Shown here in pieces: positions 18,346 through 27,672 of a stretch of DNA of 64,000 nucleotides; position 1 is the first letter of the stretch, and every line of letters starts with the position of its first letter. A program made the position numbers and the translations under genes. The stretch covers positions 310,001 through 374,000 of the forward strand of contig NZ_JAGGLS010000001.1 in NCBI RefSeq assembly GCF_017874535.1, in the 5' to 3' direction. The notes below the pieces were generated by a model. That model was given only the letters and a program-made list of their open reading frames with translations, was not told the origin of the DNA and made no database searches. This DNA comes from Anaerococcus nagyae (GTDB lineage: Bacteria; Bacillota; Clostridia; Tissierellales; Peptoniphilaceae).

Positions 18346-19872
18346 ATGAGAAATGATTTTAACCACAAAGAAAAACTAATATTTAGAATGCTTACTGACT
18401 CTATCATAGTAGGGGTTTTTGCAGGACTTTTTTCTGTCTTATATAAGTTTATCATCTCCAAAATGGGAATAGTAAGACATAACTTATATGATGAATTTAG
18501 TATAAGATCAGTTGCAATTATTATATGCTTAGCCATTATAATTTCCTTTATTATATATAGCTTGTTAAAATGGGCACCTCTATCTGGAGGAAGCGGTATT
18601 CCCCAAATACGCGGAGAGATACTAGGCAAATTTCAAATGGAGGAAGTACCTACTATAATTTCAAAAATAGTTGGTGGAGGACTAGGTAATCTAATGGGAT
18701 TTTCTCTAGGTAGAGAGGGTCCTTCTATACAGATGGGCGGTGCAGCTGCAAAGCTTATAGGTAAAATATTAAAAAGACCTCCTGATGAAATAAAGTATAT
18801 GATTACTGCAGGAGCTGCAGCAGGTCTTGCAGCAGCTTTCAATGCTCCACTTGCTGGCTGTATTTTTGCAATAGAAGAATTACATAAATCCTATTCTAGA
18901 TTTGTCTTACTTCCTGCTCTTATAGCATCAATAATCGCAAACTATATCTCCTTTGTAATAATGGGAGTAGATAACGCATTTTCCTTTACCATGGCAAAGT
19001 CACTTCCAATGAATCTCGTATGGGTAGCAATTATAGTAGGACTTTTAACAGGAGTAGTTGGTGGAATTTATAACGAACTAATTTCTAAATTTCAAGATTT
19101 ATTTAAATCTATAAGCTCAAGTGTATCAAAATATGCTCTTTTAATGATTGTAACTATAATCATAGGCTTTACTTTTATTGAGGGAACTGGCGGAGGCCAC
19201 GAGCTTTTAGAAGCTATGGCTGCCAATAGATTTTCTGTAAAATATATATTAGCTATTCTTTTTGTAAAATTAATCTATACTACTTTTTGCTATGGTTCAG
19301 GCGTCCAAGGCGGTATATTTTTACCAGTCCTAGTAATTGGTGGATGTTGTGGGGCTCTCATTTTTGCAATGCTCAATAAAAATATTGCAGTTAATGATTA
19401 TTATATAAACTTTTTAATTTTAGGTATGAGTGGAATTCTAGCATCAGTTGTAAGAAGTCCAATACTTTCTGTAATTTTAGTCTCAGAAATGACCTCTTCA
19501 TTCAGCCATCTCCTATCACTATCCCTAGTAGTAATAACTTCTTTTTATGTAGCCGAATCTCTAAAAATCGCACCAATTTATGATACACTTTTTGAAAGAC
19601 AGCTAAAAGATAGGAACTTATTAGCTACTCATAGAAAAGAACTTGGGGATTATTCAATATTTGAATATACTATAACTGATGGATTAGCTATAGTTGGAAT
19701 GAGTATAAAAGAGATTAATTTCCCAAAGCACATAATAATACTTTCAATTGAAAGAGATAACCATGAATTTGTACCTAGTGCCTTGGATGTAATTTTAATT
19801 GGTGATAAACTAACTGTATTAGTTAATTCAGAAGATGCTTTTGAAATTGACAGTTTCTTTAAAAGAGAATAA
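18346..19872 (+). CDS. ClC-type chloride channel or H+/Cl- antiporter with TrkA-C domain
   Basis: The 508-residue membrane protein shows the three chloride-site motifs of the ClC family: GSGIPQIRG (about residue 85), GREGPSIQMGG (about 123, with the gating Glu) and GVQGGIFLPVLV (about 320). About ten to twelve hydrophobic segments are visible up to residue 410. A cytoplasmic C-terminal domain (about 430-508; GMSIKEINFPKHIIILSI) resembles TrkA-C/RCK-C. It would move chloride across the membrane, perhaps with proton exchange in acid resistance. Monocistronic, with an AAAAGG ribosome site; it converges with the next gene, and a short palindrome separates them. Confidence 0.93.
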   Translation: MRNDFNHKEKLIFRMLTDSIIVGVFAGLFSVLYKFIISKMGIVRHNLYDEFSIRSVAIIICLAIIISFIIYSLLKWAPLSGGSGIPQIRGEILGKFQMEEVPTIISKIVGGGLGNLMGFSLGREGPSIQMGGAAAKLIGKILKRPPDEIKYMITAGAAAGLAAAFNAPLAGCIFAIEELHKSYSRFVLLPALIASIIANYISFVIMGVDNAFSFTMAKSLPMNLVWVAIIVGLLTGVVGGIYNELISKFQDLFKSISSSVSKYALLMIVTIIIGFTFIEGTGGGHELLEAMAANRFSVKYILAILFVKLIYTTFCYGSGVQGGIFLPVLVIGGCCGALIFAMLNKNIAVNDYYINFLILGMSGILASVVRSPILSVILVSEMTSSFSHLLSLSLVVITSFYVAESLKIAPIYDTLFERQLKDRNLLATHRKELGDYSIFEYTITDGLAIVGMSIKEINFPKHIIILSIERDNHEFVPSALDVILIGDKLTVLVNSEDAFEIDSFFKRE

Positions 19873-19890
19873 ATTTTACTACAAAAAGTA

Positions 19891-19931
19891 GCTGTTGCAA
19901 AGATGAATTATCCTTTCAATATTGCAACAGC
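19891..19931. repeat. short palindrome related to the CTGTTGCA repeat family; probable bidirectional terminator
   Basis: Perfect 10-base arms GCTGTTGCAA (19891-19900) and TTGCAACAGC (19922-19931) carry the same end sequence as the long palindromes at 20.7, 38.1, 39.8 and 61.8 kb, but enclose only 21 bases. It lies between two convergent genes and is followed by a T-rich stretch. Confidence 0.75.
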
Positions 19932-19938
19932 CCTAATT

Positions 19939-20583
19939 TTATTTATAGATTGATAAAACTCTCTCTCCTAAGTCAATTAATTCTTGTGCTTCTTTAGCTA
20001 ATTGTCTTAAAAAGACTATATTTTTATTAGAAAAATTAGGAGCTTTCTTTAGTATGATATCTACTGCACTCAAAGTTAATTTAGCTTCACTTATAGCCTC
20101 TCTTAATTCATTAAGATCTTCATTTGTCACTTTCTTTTTGACATCTTTTTCTTCATCAATAGGTGTAGATATTAATTCGTGACTAGAATCATATTTAGGA
20201 GTTTCTTTTTCTATAGTTGAATGAGTACTATTATTAGTATTAGATGAACTAGATCCGCTAGCTCCCCAATAATTTTCTCCTACTTGTCCATCCTTATTTT
20301 TATCTATCATAAAGGGATAAATCCAGTCTACACCGCGTTTAATTGGTAAAGAAAATTTTCCTGATTCAAGTACTTCTTCAATAGTAAGAACTTTATTGTT
20401 ATCAGTATTCATTCTATCTAGTTCTTCTCTTTGCAAATCAGTTAAGTTAATATATGCTTGTCTAGTTTTGTTTGAATAATAGAATGGTGAATTAGTGTTA
20501 ATAGCTGCAAATGATTGACCTACATTTAAAATAGAAAATGAAATAACAAGACCAGCTGCAACGATTTTTTTAGAATTTTTCAT
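19939..20583 (-). CDS. exported protein with EF-hand-like motifs
   Basis: This 214-residue protein has a clear signal peptide (MKNSKKIVAAGLVISFSILN, cleavage near SFA-A). The mature part has two acidic loops: TDNNKVLTIEEVLESG (about residues 60-75) and DKNKDGQVGENYWG (about 93-106). The latter is a good EF-hand/excalibur-like calcium loop, and the combination is seen in small secreted Firmicutes proteins. A Ser/Asn-rich linker follows, then a helical C-terminus (about 150-214). No anchor is visible. A calcium-dependent extracellular role is likely but unproven. It is flanked by two members of the palindromic repeat family. Confidence 0.7.
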   Translation of the reverse strand: MKNSKKIVAAGLVISFSILNVGQSFAAINTNSPFYYSNKTRQAYINLTDLQREELDRMNTDNNKVLTIEEVLESGKFSLPIKRGVDWIYPFMIDKNKDGQVGENYWGASGSSSSNTNNSTHSTIEKETPKYDSSHELISTPIDEEKDVKKKVTNEDLNELREAISEAKLTLSAVDIILKKAPNFSNKNIVFLRQLAKEAQELIDLGERVLSIYK

Positions 20584-20660
20584 AATTTCTCCTTTATAGA
20601 TATATAATATTATATATATTTTATCAAATTTTAAAGACTTAGCAAAATTTAACTATGAAA

Positions 20661-20833
20661 GAGCCTGTTGCAGAATGAATAAAACGTCTTAAAATCATTA
20701 GAAGAATCTCTACGAAAATTTTGCCTTCACGAGCTGACAGGCTAAAATTGGCCCACCAGCCATGGGAAATGAAATTTCCTAAGAGAACCTTCTAATAACG
20801 GGACTATAATTATTCATAGTTTTGCAACGGCTC
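20661..20833. repeat. palindromic repeat element, copy A
   Basis: This 173-bp element starts GAGCCTGTTGCAGAATGAAT and ends TTGCAACGGCTC. Its outer roughly 50 bases on each side are imperfect inverted repeats (AATCATTAGAAG inside the left arm, CTTCTAATAACG inside the right), so the whole can fold into one long hairpin. It lies 7 bases past the end of the ABC permease gene and upstream of the EF-hand-like gene. It has no coding potential. The copies at 39.8 and 61.8 kb share its arms. Confidence 0.85.
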
Positions 20834-20840
20834 CTTTTAT

Positions 20841-22484
20841 CTACACGTCATAAAAACCATCTTCATAAGCTTTAATGGCTAAATGCCTAAATAGAATAAT
20901 TGTCGCAAAAATTATAATTAGATCTATAGAAGATGCCAAAATATAATATCTTCTACCGCTTTCATTAATTATAAATATATATAAGAGGATTATAATTGCA
21001 ACATAGATAAGTCCTGCAAAGTAAAATATAACTCCTTGTATGCCACCTTTGCTAAGTTCCTCAGGTTTTGTCCAATTAGTTTTTATATTTTTGCTTCCTA
21101 TATAAAGTCCTATATTTGTGGCCAAAATTATCGCTAACTCTTGACCTACAAAGAAAGCTAAAGCTCCTATAATTTCAGTCTTTAGTGCAATAGTAGCAAT
21201 GATACTTAAGATTAAACTAAACATACTAGAAGCTATAAAGCTAGTTAAAAATCTAGCCTTGTAATGACTCTTTGGATTTATAGGTAGTGTTTGAAATAAG
21301 TAAAAACTGCTATGTTCACGTGATAAATCATTAGCTGCAAAACCAGAGTTAATCCAGATTAAAACACCTAGACCATACCCTGCTAAAAACATCCAAAATC
21401 TAAATGTGTTCAAATCAGGTCCATTTCCCACATCACTTACAATATCTTTTCCAATATTAAAGGACATGACACCAAATATAATTATCATCATTATAGCTTG
21501 TGAAATAAATGCTATATTAGAAAACAAATTTTTTATATCCCTTTTAAATATAGTCTTAACTTGAGAACTTCTTTTAAAGTCCATATTATCTACTTCTTTT
21601 TTAGAAGATTTACTAAACTTTTTATCCTCTAAAGCATCATAATATAAATTATTTGCCAGCTTATAAAGTATAAATACTAAAACAGCAGAAATTGCAAATA
21701 GTATAAGAGTGTATATGATTTTATTTATAATATTACCGCTAAGGCTCAGTCCATAAAGTTTGGAGTTAAAAAATACATTGGAAATACCTGACAATGTCCC
21801 AATAACAGAATTAAAAACTTGACCATTACTTTCCATTGACGATGAATTATCTTTATTAAAAGAAAAATAGTATAGCATTCCAACTATAAAAAATAAAATT
21901 ATATATCCAATATTTTTAAATAGTTTCCTATGCCTACCTACATTAGTAAATCTCATAATTACTAGTATAAGACCAGTTAAAATCGCATATGGAATCATTA
22001 TCAAACTTACAAAATTAATAATTCCAAAAATTAAAATCTCTAAATCAAATCCTTTAAAATAAAAGTAAACAGCTATACTTATAATAAATAATACATAAAA
22101 ATCTACAAATGAAAATACCGACCCAAATAGTTTACCAATAAAAAGTTCTCCTTGACCTATAGGCAATGTTTTATAAAGATTTGTATCCTTAATAGAAAAA
22201 AATGTAGATAACATTTTTGGCAGATAAAAAATCAATACTGTTAAAGTTAATGCTATGCCAAATAATGTGAAATACATAAGGTCTCCATTTTCTTGGTTTA
22301 AATAAACCTTGCCAATGACATGAGAAAACATAATCGTAAAATATATAAATACAAGATAGGTGAAAGCTAAATATAGAATTCTTAATGGATAAGAATTTGG
22401 AAGATTTGTCGCCCTTTTATTTGGATAATAAGGAAAAAACTGCTCTAAAAATGTATATTTACTAATAGTTTTTATATTATTCAT
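20841..22484 (-). CDS. ABC exporter permease (ABC-2-like)
   Basis: This 547-residue protein has about twelve hydrophobic segments in two halves, each starting with a soluble stretch, like large Firmicutes ABC permeases partnered with single ATPases. It begins inside the last 8 bases of the ATPase gene, so the pair is translationally coupled. FSHVIGKVYLNQENGDLM and NLSREHSS-type elements (here DLSREHSSFYLFQTLP) are characteristic of this group, where the conserved SREH region lies near residue 390. The substrate is unknown; relatives export lipids, peptides or antimicrobials. Repeat copy A follows immediately. Confidence 0.82.
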   Translation of the reverse strand: MNNIKTISKYTFLEQFFPYYPNKRATNLPNSYPLRILYLAFTYLVFIYFTIMFSHVIGKVYLNQENGDLMYFTLFGIALTLTVLIFYLPKMLSTFFSIKDTNLYKTLPIGQGELFIGKLFGSVFSFVDFYVLFIISIAVYFYFKGFDLEILIFGIINFVSLIMIPYAILTGLILVIMRFTNVGRHRKLFKNIGYIILFFIVGMLYYFSFNKDNSSSMESNGQVFNSVIGTLSGISNVFFNSKLYGLSLSGNIINKIIYTLILFAISAVLVFILYKLANNLYYDALEDKKFSKSSKKEVDNMDFKRSSQVKTIFKRDIKNLFSNIAFISQAIMMIIIFGVMSFNIGKDIVSDVGNGPDLNTFRFWMFLAGYGLGVLIWINSGFAANDLSREHSSFYLFQTLPINPKSHYKARFLTSFIASSMFSLILSIIATIALKTEIIGALAFFVGQELAIILATNIGLYIGSKNIKTNWTKPEELSKGGIQGVIFYFAGLIYVAIIILLYIFIINESGRRYYILASSIDLIIIFATIILFRHLAIKAYEDGFYDV

Positions 22485-23199
22485 CAGTAAGCTCCAAAAA
22501 TATAGCTTCTAAGTTTTCTTTATGAGAAGCTTGAGATTTTATTTCATCAAAAGTACCTATAGCAATAATCTTACCCTTATTTATAATAGCTATCCTATCA
22601 CAAAGTTCTTGAGCTACGCTCATAACGTGAGTTGAGAAAAATATAGATTTACCAGCTGATGCTCTTTCTCTTAAGATTTGCTTTAGATTATAAGAACTTT
22701 TAGCATCTAGACCTACCATAGGTTCATCTAATATTAGAACTTCTGGATCGTTAATAAGTCCACCTATTAAGGCAAGTCTTTGAGCCATACCATGAGAATA
22801 AGTTTCTATTTGATCACCCATAGCCATTCTTATGTCAAAGTATTCTAAATAATAGTCCAATCTTTCCTTACGAGTTTTTTCATCAACTCCATAAATATCA
22901 GATAAAAAATTTATATACTCATAGCCTGTGTAATTTTCGAATAATTCTGGATTATCTGGTATGTAAGAAAATTGACTTTTATAAGCCGTTTGGCCTTCAT
23001 CAAGACTTAATCCATTCATTTTTATAGATCCACTTGTAGGCTTATTTATACCCACTATGGCCTTTATAGTACTTGATTTACCAGCACCATTTGGACCGAG
23101 AAAACCAAAAATTTCTCCATCTCTTACATCAAATGAAATATCATCAACTGCAACTTTATTATTACTATAGGTCTTGCTAAAATTTCTAACTTCAATCAT
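22477..23199 (-). CDS. ABC transporter ATP-binding protein
   Basis: The 240-residue ATPase has Walker A GPNGAGKSST (about residues 32-41), Q-loop near YIPDNPE, signature YSHGMAQRLALIG, Walker B VLILDEPMVGLD and the H-loop STHVM. The signature is SHGM rather than SGGQ, as in exporters of the CcmA/NatA type. The start is the ATG at 23199, preceded by AAGGGGG; the frame extends six codons to a TTG but without a ribosome site. It pairs with the overlapping permease downstream to form an exporter. Confidence 0.93.
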   Translation of the reverse strand: MIEVRNFSKTYSNNKVAVDDISFDVRDGEIFGFLGPNGAGKSSTIKAIVGINKPTSGSIKMNGLSLDEGQTAYKSQFSYIPDNPELFENYTGYEYINFLSDIYGVDEKTRKERLDYYLEYFDIRMAMGDQIETYSHGMAQRLALIGGLINDPEVLILDEPMVGLDAKSSYNLKQILRERASAGKSIFFSTHVMSVAQELCDRIAIINKGKIIAIGTFDEIKSQASHKENLEAIFLELTDE

Positions 23200-23302
23200 A
23201 AAAAACCCCCTTTTCAAGGGAGTATATCATAAAAGAATTTTACATAAAACTATCAAATAAGAATATTTTATATATTTTTATTATATTTTATATTTATTTA
23301 TG

Positions 23303-23803
23303 CTAATTAGATTTATATTTTTCTATAAAGTCAAAATCTACTCCATTTACAATTATCGCAGAAATAACACCAATCATCGTATCAAGTGTCCTACTAAAGG
23401 CAAAAACAAAAGCTAAATTACCTTCATTCCCGTGATTTATAGTAATAGATAAAAATACAATAGCCATAATAGAAATAGCCTTAGGTTTACCAGCCATAGC
23501 CATAATCCAAATTATTATACTGGCTAATAAACTAATTAAAATTAATTCTAAAGTTGGTGGTAGAGTGTGGGCTGGTATCAAAAAAAGATAAACTGTACCA
23601 CACACACCACCTAATATCGTTCCTATTATCCTATTCTTCCCTATATCTCTAGACCCCTCTACGTCAGATTTTAAACATATTATAGCTGCAATAGCACTAT
23701 AAAAAGGCAGACCTTCTCCTGGTCTAAAATGTGATATAAGCATGGCTAATGTTACAGCTATAAATGTTTTAATTATTCTAAGACCAGGTCTTCTTACTTT
23801 CAT
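23303..23803 (-). CDS. aromatic acid exporter (ArAE_1/FUSC-like) membrane protein
   Basis: This 166-residue protein has about five hydrophobic segments. The N-terminal pattern RPGLRIIKTFIAVTLAMLIS and GKNRIIGTILGGVCGTVYLF matches the ArAE_1 (DUF939) family, whose members are usually longer (about 300 residues) with a cytoplasmic C-terminal domain; that domain is absent here, so this is a membrane-only version. The start codon overlaps the stop of the nucleoside-hydrolase-like gene by ATGA, so the two are coupled. Substrate unknown. Confidence 0.75.
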   Translation of the reverse strand: MKVRRPGLRIIKTFIAVTLAMLISHFRPGEGLPFYSAIAAIICLKSDVEGSRDIGKNRIIGTILGGVCGTVYLFLIPAHTLPPTLELILISLLASIIIWIMAMAGKPKAISIMAIVFLSITINHGNEGNLAFVFAFSRTLDTMIGVISAIIVNGVDFDFIEKYKSN

Positions 23804-24624
23804 AATAAATTACCTAGAATGAAATCATAAAATGCTTCTTCATTTACCTTATTGGCTAAATAGTTGTTCTTTCGGCTTGAAACACGCTTTAAGGCTCCTT
23901 TTTCTTCATCGCTATCTACCTTAAATCCAGACTCTTCAAATATAAATGCTTCTGGAGCTTGAGTTAGATATAAAAGTAGGGGAGCTTTTAAGAATCTTTT
24001 TTCTTCAGGAACTTTGATAAATTCATCTAATATTGTCTCCAAATCTCTATCTGTATTTCTTAATTTTTCAATCATATCATCTGTCAAAATAACTGATCTA
24101 CTAAGTTCATCAGGGATGATAAATATATCTATACCCGTATTTAAGACTTTATCTATAGCCTTATAATCAGATCTAAAGTTCTCACTAACTTCTGCACCAA
24201 GGCTTCCACCCAATATAAAAATATGAGAAATATAATCTTCTAACCCATCTGCTTCATCTAAAGCCTTAGCTATATTTGTAAGAGGCCCTGTTGTTAGTAT
24301 ATCAAGCTTCCCACAATCATCTGCCTTATCAATTATACTTTCAAAAGCTGGCATATTTTCTATATAATCATCACTTGTTGTTAAAATATCTCTGTCTTCA
24401 TAGGAAAGATCTAAGTCATCCCCTTTGGATACAGATAAATATAGGCCCTCATTTGCACTTAGAGCAACTATATTATCTGCAGCTTTTTTAGGGCTCATTG
24501 TTCCTGAGCTAGTAGAGATACCTACCAGTTCAAAATCAAAAGAATTAAATGCCATTTTTATCATTAAAGCTTCATCAAGCCCAAAATTTGTATCTATAAA
24601 AATAAATGGTTTTTCGTAATCCAT
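23800..24624 (-). CDS. nucleoside hydrolase-like protein with altered active site
   Basis: The 274-residue protein follows the inosine-uridine nucleoside ribohydrolase fold: FIFIDTNFGLDEALMIK at the N-terminus, LVGISTSSGTMSPKKAADNI, and LDILTTGPLTNIAKAL with FILGGSLG. The metal and catalytic motif, normally DxDxGxDD, reads DTNFGLDE here: the second Asp is Asn13 and the last is Glu18. The C-terminal HDP-type Asp also appears to be absent (LKAPLLLYL). Catalysis may therefore be lost or changed. It is the first gene of a coupled pair with the ArAE-like gene. An ordinary IUNH role in purine salvage is possible but doubtful. Confidence 0.75.
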   Translation of the reverse strand: MDYEKPFIFIDTNFGLDEALMIKMAFNSFDFELVGISTSSGTMSPKKAADNIVALSANEGLYLSVSKGDDLDLSYEDRDILTTSDDYIENMPAFESIIDKADDCGKLDILTTGPLTNIAKALDEADGLEDYISHIFILGGSLGAEVSENFRSDYKAIDKVLNTGIDIFIIPDELSRSVILTDDMIEKLRNTDRDLETILDEFIKVPEEKRFLKAPLLLYLTQAPEAFIFEESGFKVDSDEEKGALKRVSSRKNNYLANKVNEEAFYDFILGNLL

Positions 24625-24712
24625 AATACCTCACTTTTTTTTACTATACTAAGGCTATAAATTTTTACCATATTGTGGGCCTAACTGAATCAATTTATAA
24701 CATAACTATCAT

Positions 24713-25543
24713 TTATATAATTTGATTAAGTACATCTTCTTTTATTTTAAAACTGTGATCATCTGTTGGAAAAATACCTTCTTTTACTTCTTTATCATAT
24801 TGATTGAATGCCTCTACTATATCTTCCCCTATATTAGCGAAGTGCTTTACGAATTTTGGTGTAAAGTCATCGTACATTCCAAGCATATCTTGATAAACTA
24901 AAACTTGTCCATCACATCCATCACCTGCACCTATCCCTATAGTTGGTATACTGAGCATTTTGCTTATCTTAGTTGCCAATCCTTTTGGTACACATTCTAA
25001 AACTACAGCAAAGGCCCCTGCTTCTTCTACTGCATTAGCATCTGCAATCAATTTTTTAGCAGTTTCTATATCCTTACCTTGAACCTTAAACCCACCTAGA
25101 GAGTTGATAGATTGAGGAGTCAATCCTATATGAGCACATACTGGTATCTTGGCATCTACAATAGCTTTTATTATTTCTTTTACTTCTGTTCCACCCTCTA
25201 GTTTTACACAATTTGCTCTACCTTCACTCATAAGCCTACCCGCATTTTCTACAGCTTTTGCAATATCTGTATTGGTATATGACATAAATGGCATATCACA
25301 AATAACCATAGTATCCTTTACTCCACGAGCTACAGCCTTACTATGATGAATCATATCTTCCACTGTTACACTAAGGGTATCCTCAAGTCCAAGCATGGTC
25401 ATCCCTAAACTATCACCTACTAGGATTGAATTTATATTAGACTTTTCTACTAGCTTAGCTGTTGTGTAGTCATAAGCAGTTATCATAGTTAATTTTTCGC
25501 CATCTTCTTTTGCTTTTTTAAAAGTCAATGCAGTATTTTTCAA
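24713..25543 (-). CDS. panB: 3-methyl-2-oxobutanoate hydroxymethyltransferase PanB
   Basis: The 276-residue protein has all PanB landmarks: [18 protein letters not shown] near the start, [18 protein letters not shown] with the metal Asp, [29 protein letters not shown] with the catalytic Glu, and [15 protein letters not shown]. It adds a hydroxymethyl group to 2-oxoisovalerate to give ketopantoate in pantothenate synthesis. It starts 2 bases after the upstream DUF2520 gene, so the two form an operon. panC and panD are not in the window. Confidence 0.97.
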   Translation of the reverse strand: MKNTALTFKKAKEDGEKLTMITAYDYTTAKLVEKSNINSILVGDSLGMTMLGLEDTLSVTVEDMIHHSKAVARGVKDTMVICDMPFMSYTNTDIAKAVENAGRLMSEGRANCVKLEGGTEVKEIIKAIVDAKIPVCAHIGLTPQSINSLGGFKVQGKDIETAKKLIADANAVEEAGAFAVVLECVPKGLATKISKMLSIPTIGIGAGDGCDGQVLVYQDMLGMYDDFTPKFVKHFANIGEDIVEAFNQYDKEVKEGIFPTDDHSFKIKEDVLNQII

Positions 25544-25545
25544 TT

Positions 25546-26418
25546 TTAATTTTCTCCTTTTTCTTTTTCTAATTTAGAACTTAAATCATTATAATTTCTA
25601 TTTGGATTTTTTTCTTTTGCTATTTCAATCAATAATAAACTTATATCAAGATAAACTTCTTTCTCTATATAGATATCATTTTCTTTAAGATATTCTATGT
25701 GAGAACTGATAGTATTTATATCAGCTCTTTCTATAGGTCCTGTAAGTGAATTAACTACTCCTTTAGCAAAAATATTATCCATATTTTTTTTAGCCAAGCT
25801 CTCTAAGGCTTCTAATGATTCTTTATCTGTAAATCCATAAGATCTTAATATTTTCTCAGCCATATAAGAAAGACCTACTACCATATTGCTTATACACACA
25901 GTAGATAAATGATATCCACTTTTATCTTTTGTAGTTATTATTTTATAAGGATTACCCAGTCTATCAAGGTTTTTAGTAAATATCTCTAGAGCCTTCTTAT
26001 CACCTTCTAATGTAAAAAAGGATCCATCTAAATCCTTATAAGAATTTTCTTTACTAGAAAATGCAAGCATAGGATGCATAGAAATAGGGTGAAAATCCAA
26101 CTTATTTCTTGAAAATATCTGAGAATTTAGACTCCCACTACAGTGACAAATAATCTTACCTGCTATATTATATTTTTTTAAATCTTCCCATACATTTAGA
26201 ATCTGATCATCTGTAGTGGTTATAAAAATAATATTACAGTTATCAACTAATTCCTTTAAATTTTTAAAAGACTTAGTATTGGTTAGTCCTGCGCTATAGT
26301 CTGCACTTTTTTTACTTTTGCTATAATATCCCTCAAGACTTATATGATTGTTATCAAAAAAATAAAGTCCTAAAGAAGTGCCAACCTTCCCAGCGCCTAT
26401 GATTGCCGCTTTATACAT
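25546..26418 (-). CDS. DUF2520 oxidoreductase, probable ketopantoate reductase of the PanG type
   Basis: The 290-residue protein has an N-terminal Rossmann fold ([17 protein letters not shown]) and a helical C-terminal DUF2520 half, with [12 protein letters not shown] and HPMLAFS between. This architecture resembles pyrroline-5-carboxylate reductase-like dehydrogenases, and includes PanG, a ketopantoate reductase described in Francisella as unrelated to PanE; I recall that assignment rather than having checked it. Its position 2 bases before panB supports reduction of ketopantoate to pantoate. The start ATG follows GGAGGGG. Function is inferred from fold and neighbour, not from catalytic residues. 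Confidence 0.75.
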   Translation of the reverse strand: MYKAAIIGAGKVGTSLGLYFFDNNHISLEGYYSKSKKSADYSAGLTNTKSFKNLKELVDNCNIIFITTTDDQILNVWEDLKKYNIAGKIICHCSGSLNSQIFSRNKLDFHPISMHPMLAFSSKENSYKDLDGSFFTLEGDKKALEIFTKNLDRLGNPYKIITTKDKSGYHLSTVCISNMVVGLSYMAEKILRSYGFTDKESLEALESLAKKNMDNIFAKGVVNSLTGPIERADINTISSHIEYLKENDIYIEKEVYLDISLLLIEIAKEKNPNRNYNDLSSKLEKEKGEN

Positions 26419-26533
26419 ATAACCCCTCCTTTCCTTTTATATTAAATAAGTAAAATTATATTTAAAAACCTATTTACTTATTATAGTAACATAAATTTCA
26501 AAATATTGATATAAATTTATCATACTTACAAAT

Positions 26534-26562
26534 AAAAAAAGATGCGATTAATCTCGCACCTT
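26534..26562 (-). terminator. terminator of the sigma factor gene
   Basis: Arms AAGATGCGA (26539-26547) and TCGCACCTT (26554-26562) pair over 9 bp with one wobble, and on the minus strand are followed by seven T. It begins directly after the stop codon and ends the gltX-to-sigma block before panG. Confidence 0.85.
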
Positions 26563-27642
26563 CTAGTTCTCTGCATCTGAATATTCTTTTAATTTACCTA
26601 AGGCTTGGTTTTCTATTTGTCTTATCCTTTCTCTGGATAGGTCATAGATTGAACCAATCTCTTCTAGGGTTTTTGGTTTTTCGTTATCTAAACCGTATCG
26701 ATAAATTATTATCTGTCTTTCCCTTTCAGTAAGCTGATCTAAAGCTTTCATTAAAAAATTTTCCATATCACGCTCTAGTATCAACATATCTACAGGAGTT
26801 GATTCATCTCCTACCATATCCATAAGCTCATCACCTGTTGAATCTTCACTATCTAAGTTGATATTTAAAGATGTGGAATTTACTTGGTTACGATTTATTA
26901 AAAATAGATCATCAGCTTGCTTTTTATCTATACCTTCTTTTTCTAAGATTTTATAGATTTCTTCATCACTTGCTTCTGGATTAGCTTTTAATATTTGTTT
27001 TAGTTTGTTAAGTTTTAAATATTTACCAGCCGGTATTCTTATAGTGTGGCCTTCCTTATTTATAGCTTTCCTTATGGCCTTATCAATCCATTTATAGGCA
27101 TAAGTTGTAAACTTATAACCTAAAGATAGGTCAAATTTTTCCGCTGCTCTTATCATACCTAACATTCCAGATTGAACTAGGTCTTCTAAGTCTAAATCAT
27201 TACCATGAGATCTATAAAAGTATGATGCTCGACTTCTTACTAAGCCTTGGTTTTTTTCTACTAACGCTGCTAGGGCATTTTGGTTACCTTCTTGAAATTT
27301 TTCTACTATTTCTTCATTGGTAAGATCAGACATTTTCATCATGTCTTTGCGAGTAATAGGAGATATGGCGGTAGATTCACTTCTTTTAGGTGTATCATCT
27401 TCCTCCTCTTCATCCTCCTCTATATCTTCTATTTCATCAATGTCATCATCTACATCATCTTTTATTTCTTCTTCATAGTTTTCATCATCTTCTTCATCAA
27501 TGAACTCTACCAGTTCATCTCTCTCTTCATCGGATAATTCTTCAATGACAATAGCTATTTCTTCTTCACTCATATCTGATGAATTAAAATAACTTCTTAG
27601 TCTATCAACTACCCTTTCATCTTTTAAATTTATTTTATCCAT
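26563..27642 (-). CDS. sigma-70 family RNA polymerase sigma factor with acidic N-terminus
   Basis: The 359-residue protein has an N-terminal part (1-90) with a long Glu/Asp tract (EEEIKDDVDDDIDEIEDIEE), then region 2 (LVQSGMLGMIRAAEKFDLSL and YKFTTYAYKWIDKAIRKAI), region 3 (TIRIPAGKYLKLNKLKQIL) and region 4 (LTERERQIIIYRYGLDN, then TLEEIGSIYDLSRERIRQIE). All promoter-recognition regions are thus present. Region 4 is RpoD-like; region 2 is less standard than in a housekeeping factor. It lies downstream of gltX-cysS-rlmB-yacP, the place of sigH in bacilli and clostridia. It may be a primary or an alternative factor. A terminator follows. Confidence 0.85.
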   Translation of the reverse strand: MDKINLKDERVVDRLRSYFNSSDMSEEEIAIVIEELSDEERDELVEFIDEEDDENYEEEIKDDVDDDIDEIEDIEEDEEEEDDTPKRSESTAISPITRKDMMKMSDLTNEEIVEKFQEGNQNALAALVEKNQGLVRSRASYFYRSHGNDLDLEDLVQSGMLGMIRAAEKFDLSLGYKFTTYAYKWIDKAIRKAINKEGHTIRIPAGKYLKLNKLKQILKANPEASDEEIYKILEKEGIDKKQADDLFLINRNQVNSTSLNINLDSEDSTGDELMDMVGDESTPVDMLILERDMENFLMKALDQLTERERQIIIYRYGLDNEKPKTLEEIGSIYDLSRERIRQIENQALGKLKEYSDAEN

Positions 27643-27672
27643 AGTTCACCCTTGTTTTTTGAATTTATTTTA

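Noticed and set aside
27280-27537. An 85-residue aromatic-rich ORF on the plus strand
   Set aside because: It is the reverse of the acidic tract of the sigma factor (Glu/Asp codons read as Phe/Ile/Tyr) and has no ribosome site.
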